This document shows, piece by piece, positions 1 through 5,468 of a DNA stretch of 5,468 bases. The position numbers and the translations under genes are program-made. Source of the DNA: Gammaproteobacteria bacterium (GTDB taxonomy: Bacteria; Pseudomonadota; Gammaproteobacteria; Steroidobacterales; Steroidobacteraceae). The stretch covers positions 1 through 5,468 of the forward strand of contig JADLDF010000117.1 of assembly GCA_020846815.1 (NCBI GenBank), read 5' to 3'. Below the pieces are notes generated by a model that worked only from the letters and a program-made list of their open reading frames with translations, ran no database searches and was not told where the DNA came from. Positions within the stretch are counted from its first letter, which is position 1, and the number at the start of each line of letters is the position of its first letter.

Positions 1-256
1 CCTCGTCGATGCCGCGCCGGCCGAGCAGGCCGCCGTGGATCTTCGGGTGCAGCGTCTTGACGCGCCCGTCCATGATCTCGGGAAAACCGGTGTGCTGCGA
101 GACCTCGGTGACGGCGAGACCGGCTTCGGCCAGCAGCTTCGCGGTGCCGCCGGTCGAGAGCAGCGCGACGCCGCGACGCGCGAGCTCGCGGGCGAGGTCG
201 ACGACGCCCGCCTTGTCGGAGACGGACAGCAGCGCACGGCGGACGGTCACGGGCAT
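1..256 (-). CDS. purH: Bifunctional AICAR transformylase/IMP cyclohydrolase PurH, N-terminal part (3' end outside window)
   Basis: PurH carries out the last two steps of cytoplasmic purine synthesis: formylation of AICAR with 10-formyl-THF, then ring closure to IMP. Only the first 85 codons are in the window, so what is seen belongs to the N-terminal MGS-like IMP cyclohydrolase domain. The protein opens [20 protein letters not shown] and carries the family signatures [36 protein letters not shown] and RRGIDE, all hallmarks of PurH (quoted in short pieces of the visible reading). The ATG at 254-256 gives the normal N-terminus. It lies 7 nt after the fis stop codon, with only a weak GAG overlapping that stop as a ribosome site, so translation is probably coupled to fis. 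The formyltransferase domain lies beyond the left edge. Adjacency to fis matches Pseudomonas, where purD follows purH; purD would be expected outside the window but cannot be seen. Confidence 0.96.
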   Translation of the reverse strand, partial: MPVTVRRALLSVSDKAGVVDLARELARRGVALLSTGGTAKLLAEAGLAVTEVSQHTGFPEIMDGRVKTLHPKIHGGLLGRRGIDE

Positions 257-263
257 GGCGGTC

Positions 264-695
264 TCAGGATGCGAGGCCGAACTCGCGCAGCTTCTTGCGC
301 AGCGTGCCCCGGTTGATGCCGAGCATGGTCGCGGCGCGGCTCTGGTTGCCGTCGCAGTGGTCGAGCACGGCGCGGAACAGCGGTTCCTCCACCTCGCGGA
401 TCACGAGGTCGTAGAGGTGGGCAGGGCGATGGCCGTCGAGATTGGCGAAATAGTCGGTGAGCGCGCGCTGCGCGTGGTCGCGCAGCGGCAGGGGCAGCTG
501 TGTAGTGATGGACTCGGCCGCAGTTGCGTCGCCGCAGACCGGCGGAGCGATCTCGGTGCGCGCCAGCGCGCCGGCGCGGCCGGGGCCATCGCTGCGGGAA
601 GCTGCCGCGAGGGGCGAGGCCATGCGCATCGACACCGAGCGTCCGGTCGCGCGTTCGGCGCGCCGGGCGGTTCCGAAATTCTTCTTCGCCGGCAT
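264..695 (-). CDS. fis: DNA-binding protein Fis with an N-terminal extension
   Basis: Fis is a homodimeric nucleoid protein that bends DNA and controls rRNA and many growth-phase promoters. With the ATG at 693-695 the product has 143 residues, against 98 in E. coli. Residues about 66-143 align without gaps to the E. coli core: [31 protein letters not shown], then the helix-turn-helix at about 116-136 ([20 protein letters not shown]). The E. coli DNA-contact residues N73, R76, N84, R85, T87, R89 and K90 are matched by N117, R120, N128, R129, T131, R133 and K134; T75 is replaced by S119. Residues 1-65 are basic, Ala/Arg/Ser-rich and unlike the E. coli N-terminal arm. The start was chosen because GGGGA lies 8 nt upstream (704-708). 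Later in-frame ATGs at 627-629 and 621-623 lack such a site and would still leave an extension of about 40 residues. No ATG or GTG lies close to the core. The gene starts 45 nt after dusB, as in the classic dusB-fis operon. Product is certain; the exact start is less so. Confidence 0.93.
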   Translation of the reverse strand: MPAKKNFGTARRAERATGRSVSMRMASPLAAASRSDGPGRAGALARTEIAPPVCGDATAAESITTQLPLPLRDHAQRALTDYFANLDGHRPAHLYDLVIREVEEPLFRAVLDHCDGNQSRAATMLGINRGTLRKKLREFGLAS

Positions 696-703
696 GGCAC
701 AGG

Positions 704-708
704 TCCCC
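704..708 (-). promoter_or_regulatory. Ribosome binding site of fis
   Basis: Minus-strand GGGGA, 8 nt upstream of the ATG at 693-695. It is the only good Shine-Dalgarno match ahead of any possible fis start and therefore decides for the 143-residue form. It lies within the 45-nt dusB-fis gap, which can also form a short hairpin (CCCG at 715-718 with CGGG at 706-709) that would cover part of this site. That fold is inferred by eye and has only four base pairs. Confidence 0.55.
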
Positions 709-740
709 GTTCGTCGGGTTGCTGCGTCCCTGCCGAGCAC

Positions 741-1760
741 TCAGGCAGCCGCGCCGACCCAACCCTGCAACAGTTCTCGCGTGCACGCAAACTGCGCCGA
801 CGTGGAATCCGCCGCCATCAACAACCTGCGCGCGTCGCGCGCCTTTTGGTCGCGCGTTTCATCGCGCGCCCGTTTGTTGAGCAGCCCGCTATACCAGCCG
901 AGGTGTTTGCGTGCAATCCGGAGCCCGGAGTCTTCGCCATGGAAGGCGTAGATGGACTCGAGATGCGCGAGGACTATATCACGCAGCTCTGCCCGCGACA
1001 GCGGCGCGGGCGACCTGCCTTCGGTCAGCAAAGCGTTGACATCGCGGAAGATCCACGGTGCGCCGTGCGCGGCGCGACCGATCATCGCGCCGTCGGCACG
1101 AGTGAAATCAAGGACCTCGCGCGCCTTTCGCGGCGAGTCCACGTCACCGTTGGCGATTACCGGAATCCGTACCGCGGACTTGACGTCGCGGATCGTGTCG
1201 TATTCGGCCACGCCTTCGTAGAAGTCCATGCGCGTGCGGCCGTGCAGCGCGATTGCCGCGATGCCGCTCGCCTCGGCGATGCGAGCGATGCGCACTGCGT
1301 TCCTGCTGTCGCGGTCCCAGCCCGTGCGCGTCTTCAGCGTGACCGGCACGCCGGCCGGCGCGACCGCCGCGACCACGGCCTCGAGCAGGCGCGCCACCAG
1401 CGGCTCGTCCTGCAGCAGCGCCGAGCCGCAGAGACGATTGCAGACCTTCTTCGCCGGGCAGCCCATGTTGACGTCGATGATCTGTGCGCCGAGGTCGACG
1501 TTGCGCCGCGCGGCATCGGCCAGCGCGTCCGGCTCCGCGCCTGCGAGCTGCACTACGCGTGGCTCGGGCTCGCCTTCGTGGTTCATGCGCTGGCGCGACT
1601 TGCGCGAGTTCCACAGGCGCACGTCGGAAGTGATCATCTCCGAGGCCGCGAGTCCGGCACCGAGGCTGCGTGCGAGCACCCGGAACGGGCGATCGGTGAC
1701 TCCGGCCATCGGCGCGAGCACCGCCGGCGCGCGGATCTCCCATCGACCGATGCGGAACAT
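741..1760 (-). CDS. dusB: tRNA-dihydrouridine synthase DusB
   Basis: This FMN- and NADPH-dependent flavoenzyme reduces specific uridines in the tRNA D-loop to dihydrouridine. The 339-residue product (E. coli DusB 321) aligns along its length with E. coli DusB. In order: MAGVTDRPFR at 18-27, SEM at 40-42, DVNMGCPAKK at 96-105 with the catalytic Cys101, GSALL at 112-116, TLKTRTGW at 141-148 with substrate/FMN-site Lys143, LHGRTR at 172-177, IANGDV at 202-207, and the FMN phosphate-binding MIGRAAHGAPWIF at 226-238. The C-terminal helical RNA-binding domain begins about residue 255 and includes RIARKHLGWY at 281-290. The ATG at 1758-1760 gives the normal MxRIG-type N-terminus and has GGAG 8 nt upstream. 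The frame stays open upstream to 2306, but that part merely overlaps the preceding gene in another frame. It follows the DUF3426 gene by 35 nt and precedes fis by 45 nt. In E. coli the dusB-fis promoter lies upstream of dusB; here it would have to lie in the end of the preceding gene, and I could not identify it. Confidence 0.97.
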   Translation of the reverse strand: MFRIGRWEIRAPAVLAPMAGVTDRPFRVLARSLGAGLAASEMITSDVRLWNSRKSRQRMNHEGEPEPRVVQLAGAEPDALADAARRNVDLGAQIIDVNMGCPAKKVCNRLCGSALLQDEPLVARLLEAVVAAVAPAGVPVTLKTRTGWDRDSRNAVRIARIAEASGIAAIALHGRTRMDFYEGVAEYDTIRDVKSAVRIPVIANGDVDSPRKAREVLDFTRADGAMIGRAAHGAPWIFRDVNALLTEGRSPAPLSRAELRDIVLAHLESIYAFHGEDSGLRIARKHLGWYSGLLNKRARDETRDQKARDARRLLMAADSTSAQFACTRELLQGWVGAAA

Positions 1761-1768
1761 GTGCAGGA

Positions 1769-1772
1769 CTCC
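1769..1772 (-). promoter_or_regulatory. Ribosome binding site of dusB
   Basis: Minus-strand GGAG (within CGGAG), 8 nt upstream of the ATG at 1758-1760. It fixes the dusB start at the position expected from the family and argues against the upstream open frame being translated as part of DusB. Confidence 0.6.
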
Positions 1773-1795
1773 GGGCGAATGCGGGGCGGTCGGTG

Positions 1796-3664
1796 TCAGC
1801 CCGCCGCGCCGGCCGCATCGTTCGCGCAGGCGATCGAGGCATCGGTGCGACGCAGACAGACATCGAGCTCGAAGCCGACCGCTTCGCCGCCCGGATCGAG
1901 CAGCGACACCTCGGCGTCGATCCGCTGACCCGGAGCGAGCATCGGCGCCGGCGCGATCGCCGCGGCACCGCCGTATTCGCGCGGCGTCAGGTCGCGCGTC
2001 GCGACCCGGTTGCCGAAGCGGTCCTGCAGAGTCACGCGCAGCATCGGCGCCGGCTGCGCACGTTCGGCGCCGTTGCGGATGCTGGCGCGCACGGTCAGCG
2101 TGCCGGCGGCGATCGGTTCGGCGACCACGCCCTGCTGGCGCAGCTCGTAACGGCCGAGCTCCCAGCGTGGCTGCAGCGGCCGGCCGAGCGCCGCGTACAG
2201 CCGCGTCAACGGTTCCTGCAGCGCCGGCACGCCGGCGAGCTCCTCGCGGTAGAGGTGCGCGAGCTGCGCGGCGAGAGCGAGACCGAGCAGCGCGGTCGCC
2301 GCCCACATCCAGCGCGGCGTCGCGGCCGTGCGGGGCGCGCCTCCCGCGGCGAGATCCGCGACGACGGCGTCTGCCGCGCTCACCGGCGCATCGCGCGGCG
2401 TCAGGTCGGCGTCGAGTCCCAGCGCCGCGGCGAAGGCTCCCGGACGCGCGTCGTCACCGGCCGGCGGGGCGCGCAGCGGCGCCGTCGTCTCGCCGGCCGC
2501 GGCCGCGGCCACGGGCGCGGGCTCGTCGCCGGCCGGCAGCAGCAGCGTCGAGGTCGCGGCCGGCGTGTCGGGCAGGGGGATGGACGAGGGCGGAGCCGGT
2601 TCGAGCTCGAGCCAGCGCAGCGCCGAACCGCTCGGCATCGCGGCACGGCGCTCGGCGGCTTCGCGGCGGGCGCCGACCAGGTCCGGGTCGTCGTCCGATG
2701 CCTGCGAGAGCCGTGGCAGGGACCGGTCGCCGGGGTAGTCGGCGGTCGCGGCCGTCTCGTCCTCCGCAGTGTGTGGCCACGGCGAAGGCGACTCGCTCGG
2801 CAGCACGGTGATCTCGGATGATTCGTCGACGGCGATGCGGATCGACGCGAGTTCGGGCGGCTCGTCGCGCTGCGCCCGGGCGACGAGTGCGGCGAGTTCC
2901 GCGGCCATCATGGTGTCGATCGCCCAGTCGCGCCCGGCTGCTCGTGCGGGAGTCGCGGCCGGCTCGCCCACGGCATCGTCTTGCGATGCATCGCCATCCA
3001 TCGCGGGGACGGCGTCCTGCGCTCCGTCCGGAAGGCGCAGGCTGTCGGTCGGCGGCTCGAGTGCCGCATCGGGCGGCGGCCCGTCGGCTGCGGTGGCTTG
3101 CGGTTCGGCCGCTGCGTCCGCATCAGCCGCGGATGGCGGCGCGGACTCCGGCGGCGGTGGCGTCGGCTCCGGCGCCGGCGATGCGGCAGTGGCGGAGCCG
3201 GGCAGGACGTCCTCCGGCCAGTCGTCTGCGCCATGGGTATCGTCGAAACGAGGCTCGTCGTCGCGCGGCGGCGCGCGGAACAATCCACTGCCTGCGCCGA
3301 AGCCTGCAGCGCCGCCCGTAGCGGCGGCCGGGTCGCGCAACGACCGGATGTCGAGGACCGCGGTCGATTCCACGCCGGCGGTCGGGGGCGGACGTCGATC
3401 GCGTGCGTCCGGGTCCATCCCGGGTGCCTGTGCATCGCCACCCGGCTGCGTGGCGGCACGCGGCGGCGCGGTCGGGCGCAGCGCTGCCACCTGGCCGCCG
3501 GGCTCGTACAGCGAGGCCAGTGCGTTGAACACGGCCGCGCAGCGTCCACAGCGCACCTGGCCCTGCGCGATCCGCAGGTCCGCGGCGGTGACGGCCAGCG
3601 GCAGCTGGCATTGCGGGCAGATGGTGATCAAGCGCGGCGACTCGCAGGCCCCTGGCCCGGCCAT
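1796..3664 (-). CDS. Zinc-ribbon and DUF3426 domain membrane protein, function unknown
   Basis: The function is unknown; the family (MJ0042-type zinc finger plus DUF3426) is widespread in proteobacteria, usually beside prmA or dusB. From the ATG at 3662-3664 the product has 622 residues, long for this family. Residues 16-42 are a zinc ribbon with CPQC (16-19) and CGRC (39-42), and the typical ITICPQCQLPLAV...GQVRCGRCAAVFNAL pattern. Residues about 60-445 form a low-complexity, Ala/Pro/Asp/Glu-rich, probably disordered linker, broken by one hydrophobic helix-like stretch at about 246-266 (WAIDTMMAAELAALVARA). One membrane helix lies at about 452-472 (WMWAATALLGLALAAQLAHLY). The DUF3426 domain follows, from about 480 to 610, presumably outside the cytoplasm, with ELGRYELRQQGVVAEP and QDRFGNRVATRDLTPREYGG. 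It ends with Cys603 and Cys613, which could form a disulfide. The start is uncertain: the ATG overlaps prmA by 37 nt and has no good ribosome site. A TTG at 3629-3631 overlaps the prmA stop as TTGA and would give 611 residues beginning right at the zinc ribbon. Domain assignment is firm; start and function are not. Confidence 0.9.
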   Translation of the reverse strand: MAGPGACESPRLITICPQCQLPLAVTAADLRIAQGQVRCGRCAAVFNALASLYEPGGQVAALRPTAPPRAATQPGGDAQAPGMDPDARDRRPPPTAGVESTAVLDIRSLRDPAAATGGAAGFGAGSGLFRAPPRDDEPRFDDTHGADDWPEDVLPGSATAASPAPEPTPPPPESAPPSAADADAAAEPQATAADGPPPDAALEPPTDSLRLPDGAQDAVPAMDGDASQDDAVGEPAATPARAAGRDWAIDTMMAAELAALVARAQRDEPPELASIRIAVDESSEITVLPSESPSPWPHTAEDETAATADYPGDRSLPRLSQASDDDPDLVGARREAAERRAAMPSGSALRWLELEPAPPSSIPLPDTPAATSTLLLPAGDEPAPVAAAAAGETTAPLRAPPAGDDARPGAFAAALGLDADLTPRDAPVSAADAVVADLAAGGAPRTAATPRWMWAATALLGLALAAQLAHLYREELAGVPALQEPLTRLYAALGRPLQPRWELGRYELRQQGVVAEPIAAGTLTVRASIRNGAERAQPAPMLRVTLQDRFGNRVATRDLTPREYGGAAAIAPAPMLAPGQRIDAEVSLLDPGGEAVGFELDVCLRRTDASIACANDAAGAAG

Positions 3665-4578
3665 TCTGAACCGGCCGCGGCCGTGGGGCGATCATCCGGG
3701 GCGACACGGTGGCCGGCGAGGCAGGTCCAGCCGTCGAGCCGGCGCCAGACCGCGAGCTCGAGCCATGGCGCATAGGCGTCGATGACCTCGTCGGCCTGCT
3801 CGTCGAGCAGGCCCGCGAGCACCAGCGCGCCGTCCGGCGCGAGCAGGCCGGCAAGTCGTGGTGCGAGCTCGACCAGCGGACCGGAGAGGATGTTGGCGAG
3901 CACGATCCCGGCACCGTCCGGCAGCGTCGCCGGTGCCTCGTGGACCCGCACGCATCCGGCCACGGCATTCACTGCGGCATTCTCGCGCGTCGCCAGCAGC
4001 GCCTGCGGGTCGATGTCGTGGGCGTCGACCCGCGCGGCGCCGAGCCGCGCCGCGGCGACCGCGAGCACGCCGGAGCCGCAGCCGAAGTCGATCGCGCGCG
4101 TGCCGGGCACGAGGTTCGCATCGAGCCACTCGAGGCAGAGTCGCGTCGTCGGATGCGTGCCCGTGCCGAAAGCGAGGCCCGGATCGAGCCGCACGACGAC
4201 CGCGCCGGCGTCCGCGACGCTCGCATGCGAGGGGCAGATCCACAGCCGCTCGCCGAAGCGCATCGGGCGGAAGTCCTCGAGCCAGGCGCGCTCCCAGGCG
4301 CGCTCGGCCACGGCTGCCCGCGCGAACCGCGCGGCATCGACACCGAGCGAGTCGGCGAGGTCCGCGGCGAGCGCGTCGCAGTCGGTCGTCGCGTCGTCGA
4401 ACAGGGCCTGCAGCCGGGTCGCCGGCCAGAGGCGGAACTCGCCCGGCGCCGGTTCGAGGATCGGGTCGTCGCGCTGGTCGGTGAAGCTCAGCGAGACCGC
4501 GCCCGCCTCGAAACAGGCCTCTTCGACCGCCGCCGGGTCGAGGCCGTCGAGATCGAGCGTGAGGCTGTAGAGGGCCAT
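3628..4578 (-). CDS. prmA: Ribosomal protein L11 methyltransferase PrmA
   Basis: PrmA uses S-adenosylmethionine to trimethylate ribosomal protein L11 at several amino groups. The 316-residue product (E. coli 293) has both parts of the family. The N-terminal L11-recognition domain, about 1-90, contains EAGAVSLSFTD and FRLWPATRLQALFD. The linker has WERAWLEDFRPMRFGERLWICPS at about 95-117. The Rossmann methyltransferase domain shows LDPGLAFGTGTHPTTRLCLEWLD at 131-153, the SAM-binding DFGCGSG at 164-170, DIDPQ at 188-192, and the post-II motif NILSGPLVELAP at 229-240. After the usual end near LAGHR (287-291) there is a tail of about 25 residues rich in Pro, Gly and Ala; its last dozen codons overlap the next gene. 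The ATG at 4576-4578 gives the normal N-terminus, though the ribosome site is weak. The gene lies 39 nt after accC and its TGA at 3628-3630 overlaps the DUF3426 gene start region, so they are probably co-translated. Confidence 0.97.
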   Translation of the reverse strand: MALYSLTLDLDGLDPAAVEEACFEAGAVSLSFTDQRDDPILEPAPGEFRLWPATRLQALFDDATTDCDALAADLADSLGVDAARFARAAVAERAWERAWLEDFRPMRFGERLWICPSHASVADAGAVVVRLDPGLAFGTGTHPTTRLCLEWLDANLVPGTRAIDFGCGSGVLAVAAARLGAARVDAHDIDPQALLATRENAAVNAVAGCVRVHEAPATLPDGAGIVLANILSGPLVELAPRLAGLLAPDGALVLAGLLDEQADEVIDAYAPWLELAVWRRLDGWTCLAGHRVAPDDRPTAAAGSEWPGQGPASRRA

Positions 4579-4591
4579 GCGGATCAGATTA

Positions 4592-4607
4592 GCGCAGCGC
4601 GCTGCGC
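4592..4607. repeat. Perfect 16-bp palindrome in the accC-prmA gap
   Basis: The sequence GCGCAGCGCGCTGCGC is identical to its own reverse complement and sits in the 39-nt gap between the accC stop and prmA start. In RNA it could form a 6-bp GC-rich stem (GCGCAG/CTGCGC) with a CGCG loop. On the minus strand it is followed by TAATCTGATCC rather than a run of T, so it is not a standard intrinsic terminator. It could be an RNA-stability or attenuation hairpin or a protein site. In DNA this rich in GCGC, chance is also plausible. Confidence 0.5.
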
Positions 4608-4617
4608 CCGCGCGTCC

Positions 4618-5468
4618 TCACTTCAGGCCGAGCCGGCGCTCCAGGTAATGGATGTCGAGCCCGCCCTGGCGGAACGCGGCGTGGTTGAAGATCTCCTGGT
4701 GCAGCGCGGTGTTGGTGCGGATGCCCTCGACGACCATTTCGGCGAGCGCATTCTTCATGCGCGCGATCGCGGTGTCGCGCGTGTCGCCGTGCGCGATCAG
4801 CTTGCAGATCAGCGAGTCGTAGTTCGGCGGCACGTTGTAGCCGGAGTAGATGTGGCTGTCGACGCGGATACCGGGGCCGCCGGGCGCATGGAACAGCTTG
4901 ATCGGTCCCGGCGAGGGCATGAAGGTCTTGGCATCCTCGGCATTGATGCGGCACTCCATGGCGTGGCCGCGGATTTCGATGTCCTTCTGCACGTAGCGCA
5001 GCTTTTCGCCCGAAGCGATCAGCAGCTGCGCCTTCACGAGGTCGATGCCGGTGACCAGCTCGGTCACGGGATGCTCGACCTGGATGCGCGTGTTCATCTC
5101 GATGAAATAGAACTCGCCGTCCTGGTAGAGGAATTCCAGCGTGCCGGCGCTGCGATAGCCGACCGCGCGGCAGGCCTCGACCACGCGCTCGCCCATCTTC
5201 TCGCGCTGCTGCGCGGTGATGCCGGGCGCCGGCGCCTCCTCGATGACCTTCTGATGGCGGCGCTGCATCGAGCAGTCGCGCTCGCCGAGGTGGATCACGT
5301 TGCCGTAGTTGTCGGCGAGCACCTGGAACTCGATGTGCCGCGGGCGCTCCAGGAACTTCTCCATGTAGACCTGGTCGTTGCCGAAGGCCGCGAGCGCCTC
5401 GGCCTTGGTCACGTTGATCGCGTTCAGCAGCGCCGCGGGGTTGTGCACCACGCGCATGCCGCGGCCGC
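4618..5468 (-). CDS. accC: Biotin carboxylase subunit of acetyl-CoA carboxylase, C-terminal part (5' end outside window)
   Basis: AccC carboxylates the biotin of the carrier protein AccB using ATP and bicarbonate, the first half-reaction of malonyl-CoA and fatty acid synthesis. The visible 283 codons start in the ATP-grasp glycine-rich loop (GRGMRVV) and run to the normal end YLERRLGLK; the missing part corresponds to about 165 N-terminal residues. Counting from the Met at 5455-5457, residue n equals about n+168 in E. coli, and the catalytic set is intact. ATP/bicarbonate-site Lys238 is K70 (RRHQK). Metal ligands Glu276 and Glu288 are E108 and E120, with N122 and Arg292 equivalent R124 in [11 protein letters not shown]. 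Arg338 is R170 in ECRINAED. The Met at 5457 is internal, not a start, since the preceding in-frame codons GRG match the family. The C-terminal biotin-carboxylase domain includes [27 protein letters not shown]. By analogy accB would lie upstream, beyond the right edge. Confidence 0.98.
   Translation of the reverse strand, partial: GRGMRVVHNPAALLNAINVTKAEALAAFGNDQVYMEKFLERPRHIEFQVLADNYGNVIHLGERDCSMQRRHQKVIEEAPAPGITAQQREKMGERVVEACRAVGYRSAGTLEFLYQDGEFYFIEMNTRIQVEHPVTELVTGIDLVKAQLLIASGEKLRYVQKDIEIRGHAMECRINAEDAKTFMPSPGPIKLFHAPGGPGIRVDSHIYSGYNVPPNYDSLICKLIAHGDTRDTAIARMKNALAEMVVEGIRTNTALHQEIFNHAAFRQGGLDIHYLERRLGLK

Noticed and set aside
696..740. A GTG start for fis at 738-740, directly abutting the dusB stop
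   Set aside because: There is no ribosome site ahead of it and the added residues match nothing known in the family. The ATG at 693-695 with GGGGA 8 nt upstream is better.
9..1928. A 639-codon open frame on the plus strand, and other long plus-strand frames (for example 1228-2811 and 2769-3785)
   Set aside because: They lie antisense to purH, fis, dusB and the DUF3426 gene, whose products are recognisable. Their translations are Arg/Ala-rich without family motifs. Long antisense frames are expected at this G+C content.
1761..2306. An in-frame upstream extension that would make DusB 521 residues or suggest a fusion
   Set aside because: It is the overlapping end of the DUF3426 gene read in another frame. 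The true DusB start has a good ribosome site and the family N-terminus, and the extension is Arg/Ala-rich noise.
2488..2514. GGCCGCGGCCGCGGCC-type run as a possible repeat element
   Set aside because: It is the codon run for an alanine stretch in the DUF3426 linker, i.e. ordinary coding low complexity.
4282..4305. Tandem 12-bp repeat (two copies of CCAGGCGCGCTC on the plus strand)
   Set aside because: It encodes ERAWERAW in PrmA, overlapping the conserved WERxW motif of the family. It is most simply explained by protein sequence plus codon bias.
4579..4617. Intrinsic terminator after accC
   Set aside because: The hairpin-forming palindrome is not followed by a T-run on the minus strand, and prmA follows at once in the same orientation.
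5461..5468. NotI-type octamer GCGGCCGC exactly at the window end, which could suggest a cloning junction
   Set aside because: It encodes the conserved glycine-rich loop of AccC in frame (GRG before MRVV). Such octamers are common in DNA this GC-rich.

Overview
The window is a stretch of very GC-rich bacterial chromosome (clearly well above 60% G+C by eye, not counted). It is packed with housekeeping genes that all read on the minus strand. Going down the minus strand from the right edge, the order is accC (5' end cut off), prmA, a gene for a zinc-ribbon/DUF3426 membrane protein, dusB, fis and purH (3' end cut off). This order closely matches the accC-prmA-DUF3426-dusB-fis-purH arrangement I recall from Pseudomonas. 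It is related to the E. coli accBC-yhdT-panF-prmA-dusB-fis cluster. Together with a true Fis protein this points to a high-GC gammaproteobacterium. I cannot place it more finely; a Xanthomonadales- or Nevskiales-like lineage is only a guess.

Layout: positions 4618-5468 hold the C-terminal two thirds of biotin carboxylase. A 39-nt gap with a perfect 16-bp palindrome leads to prmA (3628-4578). Its stop overlaps the start region of the DUF3426 gene (1796-3664). A 35-nt gap leads to dusB (741-1760), a 45-nt gap to fis (264-695), and a 7-nt gap to purH (1-256). No gene-free stretch exceeds 45 nt. I saw no tRNA, rRNA, CRISPR array, insertion sequence, attachment site or convincing factor-independent terminator. 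No promoter could be recognised, and the spacing suggests one long polycistronic unit, possibly with internal promoters hidden in coding sequence.

The genes share no single pathway but all serve fast growth: malonyl-CoA supply (AccC), ribosomal protein L11 methylation (PrmA), tRNA dihydrouridine formation (DusB), nucleoid and rRNA promoter control (Fis) and the last steps of IMP synthesis (PurH). The exception is the DUF3426 protein, whose role is unknown. It has an N-terminal zinc ribbon, an unusually long acidic, Ala/Pro-rich linker, one membrane helix and an extracytoplasmic domain.

I found no evidence of a new multi-gene system. The points most worth a second look are the long Fis N-terminal extension, the architecture of the DUF3426 protein, and its ambiguous start, where a TTG overlaps the prmA stop.
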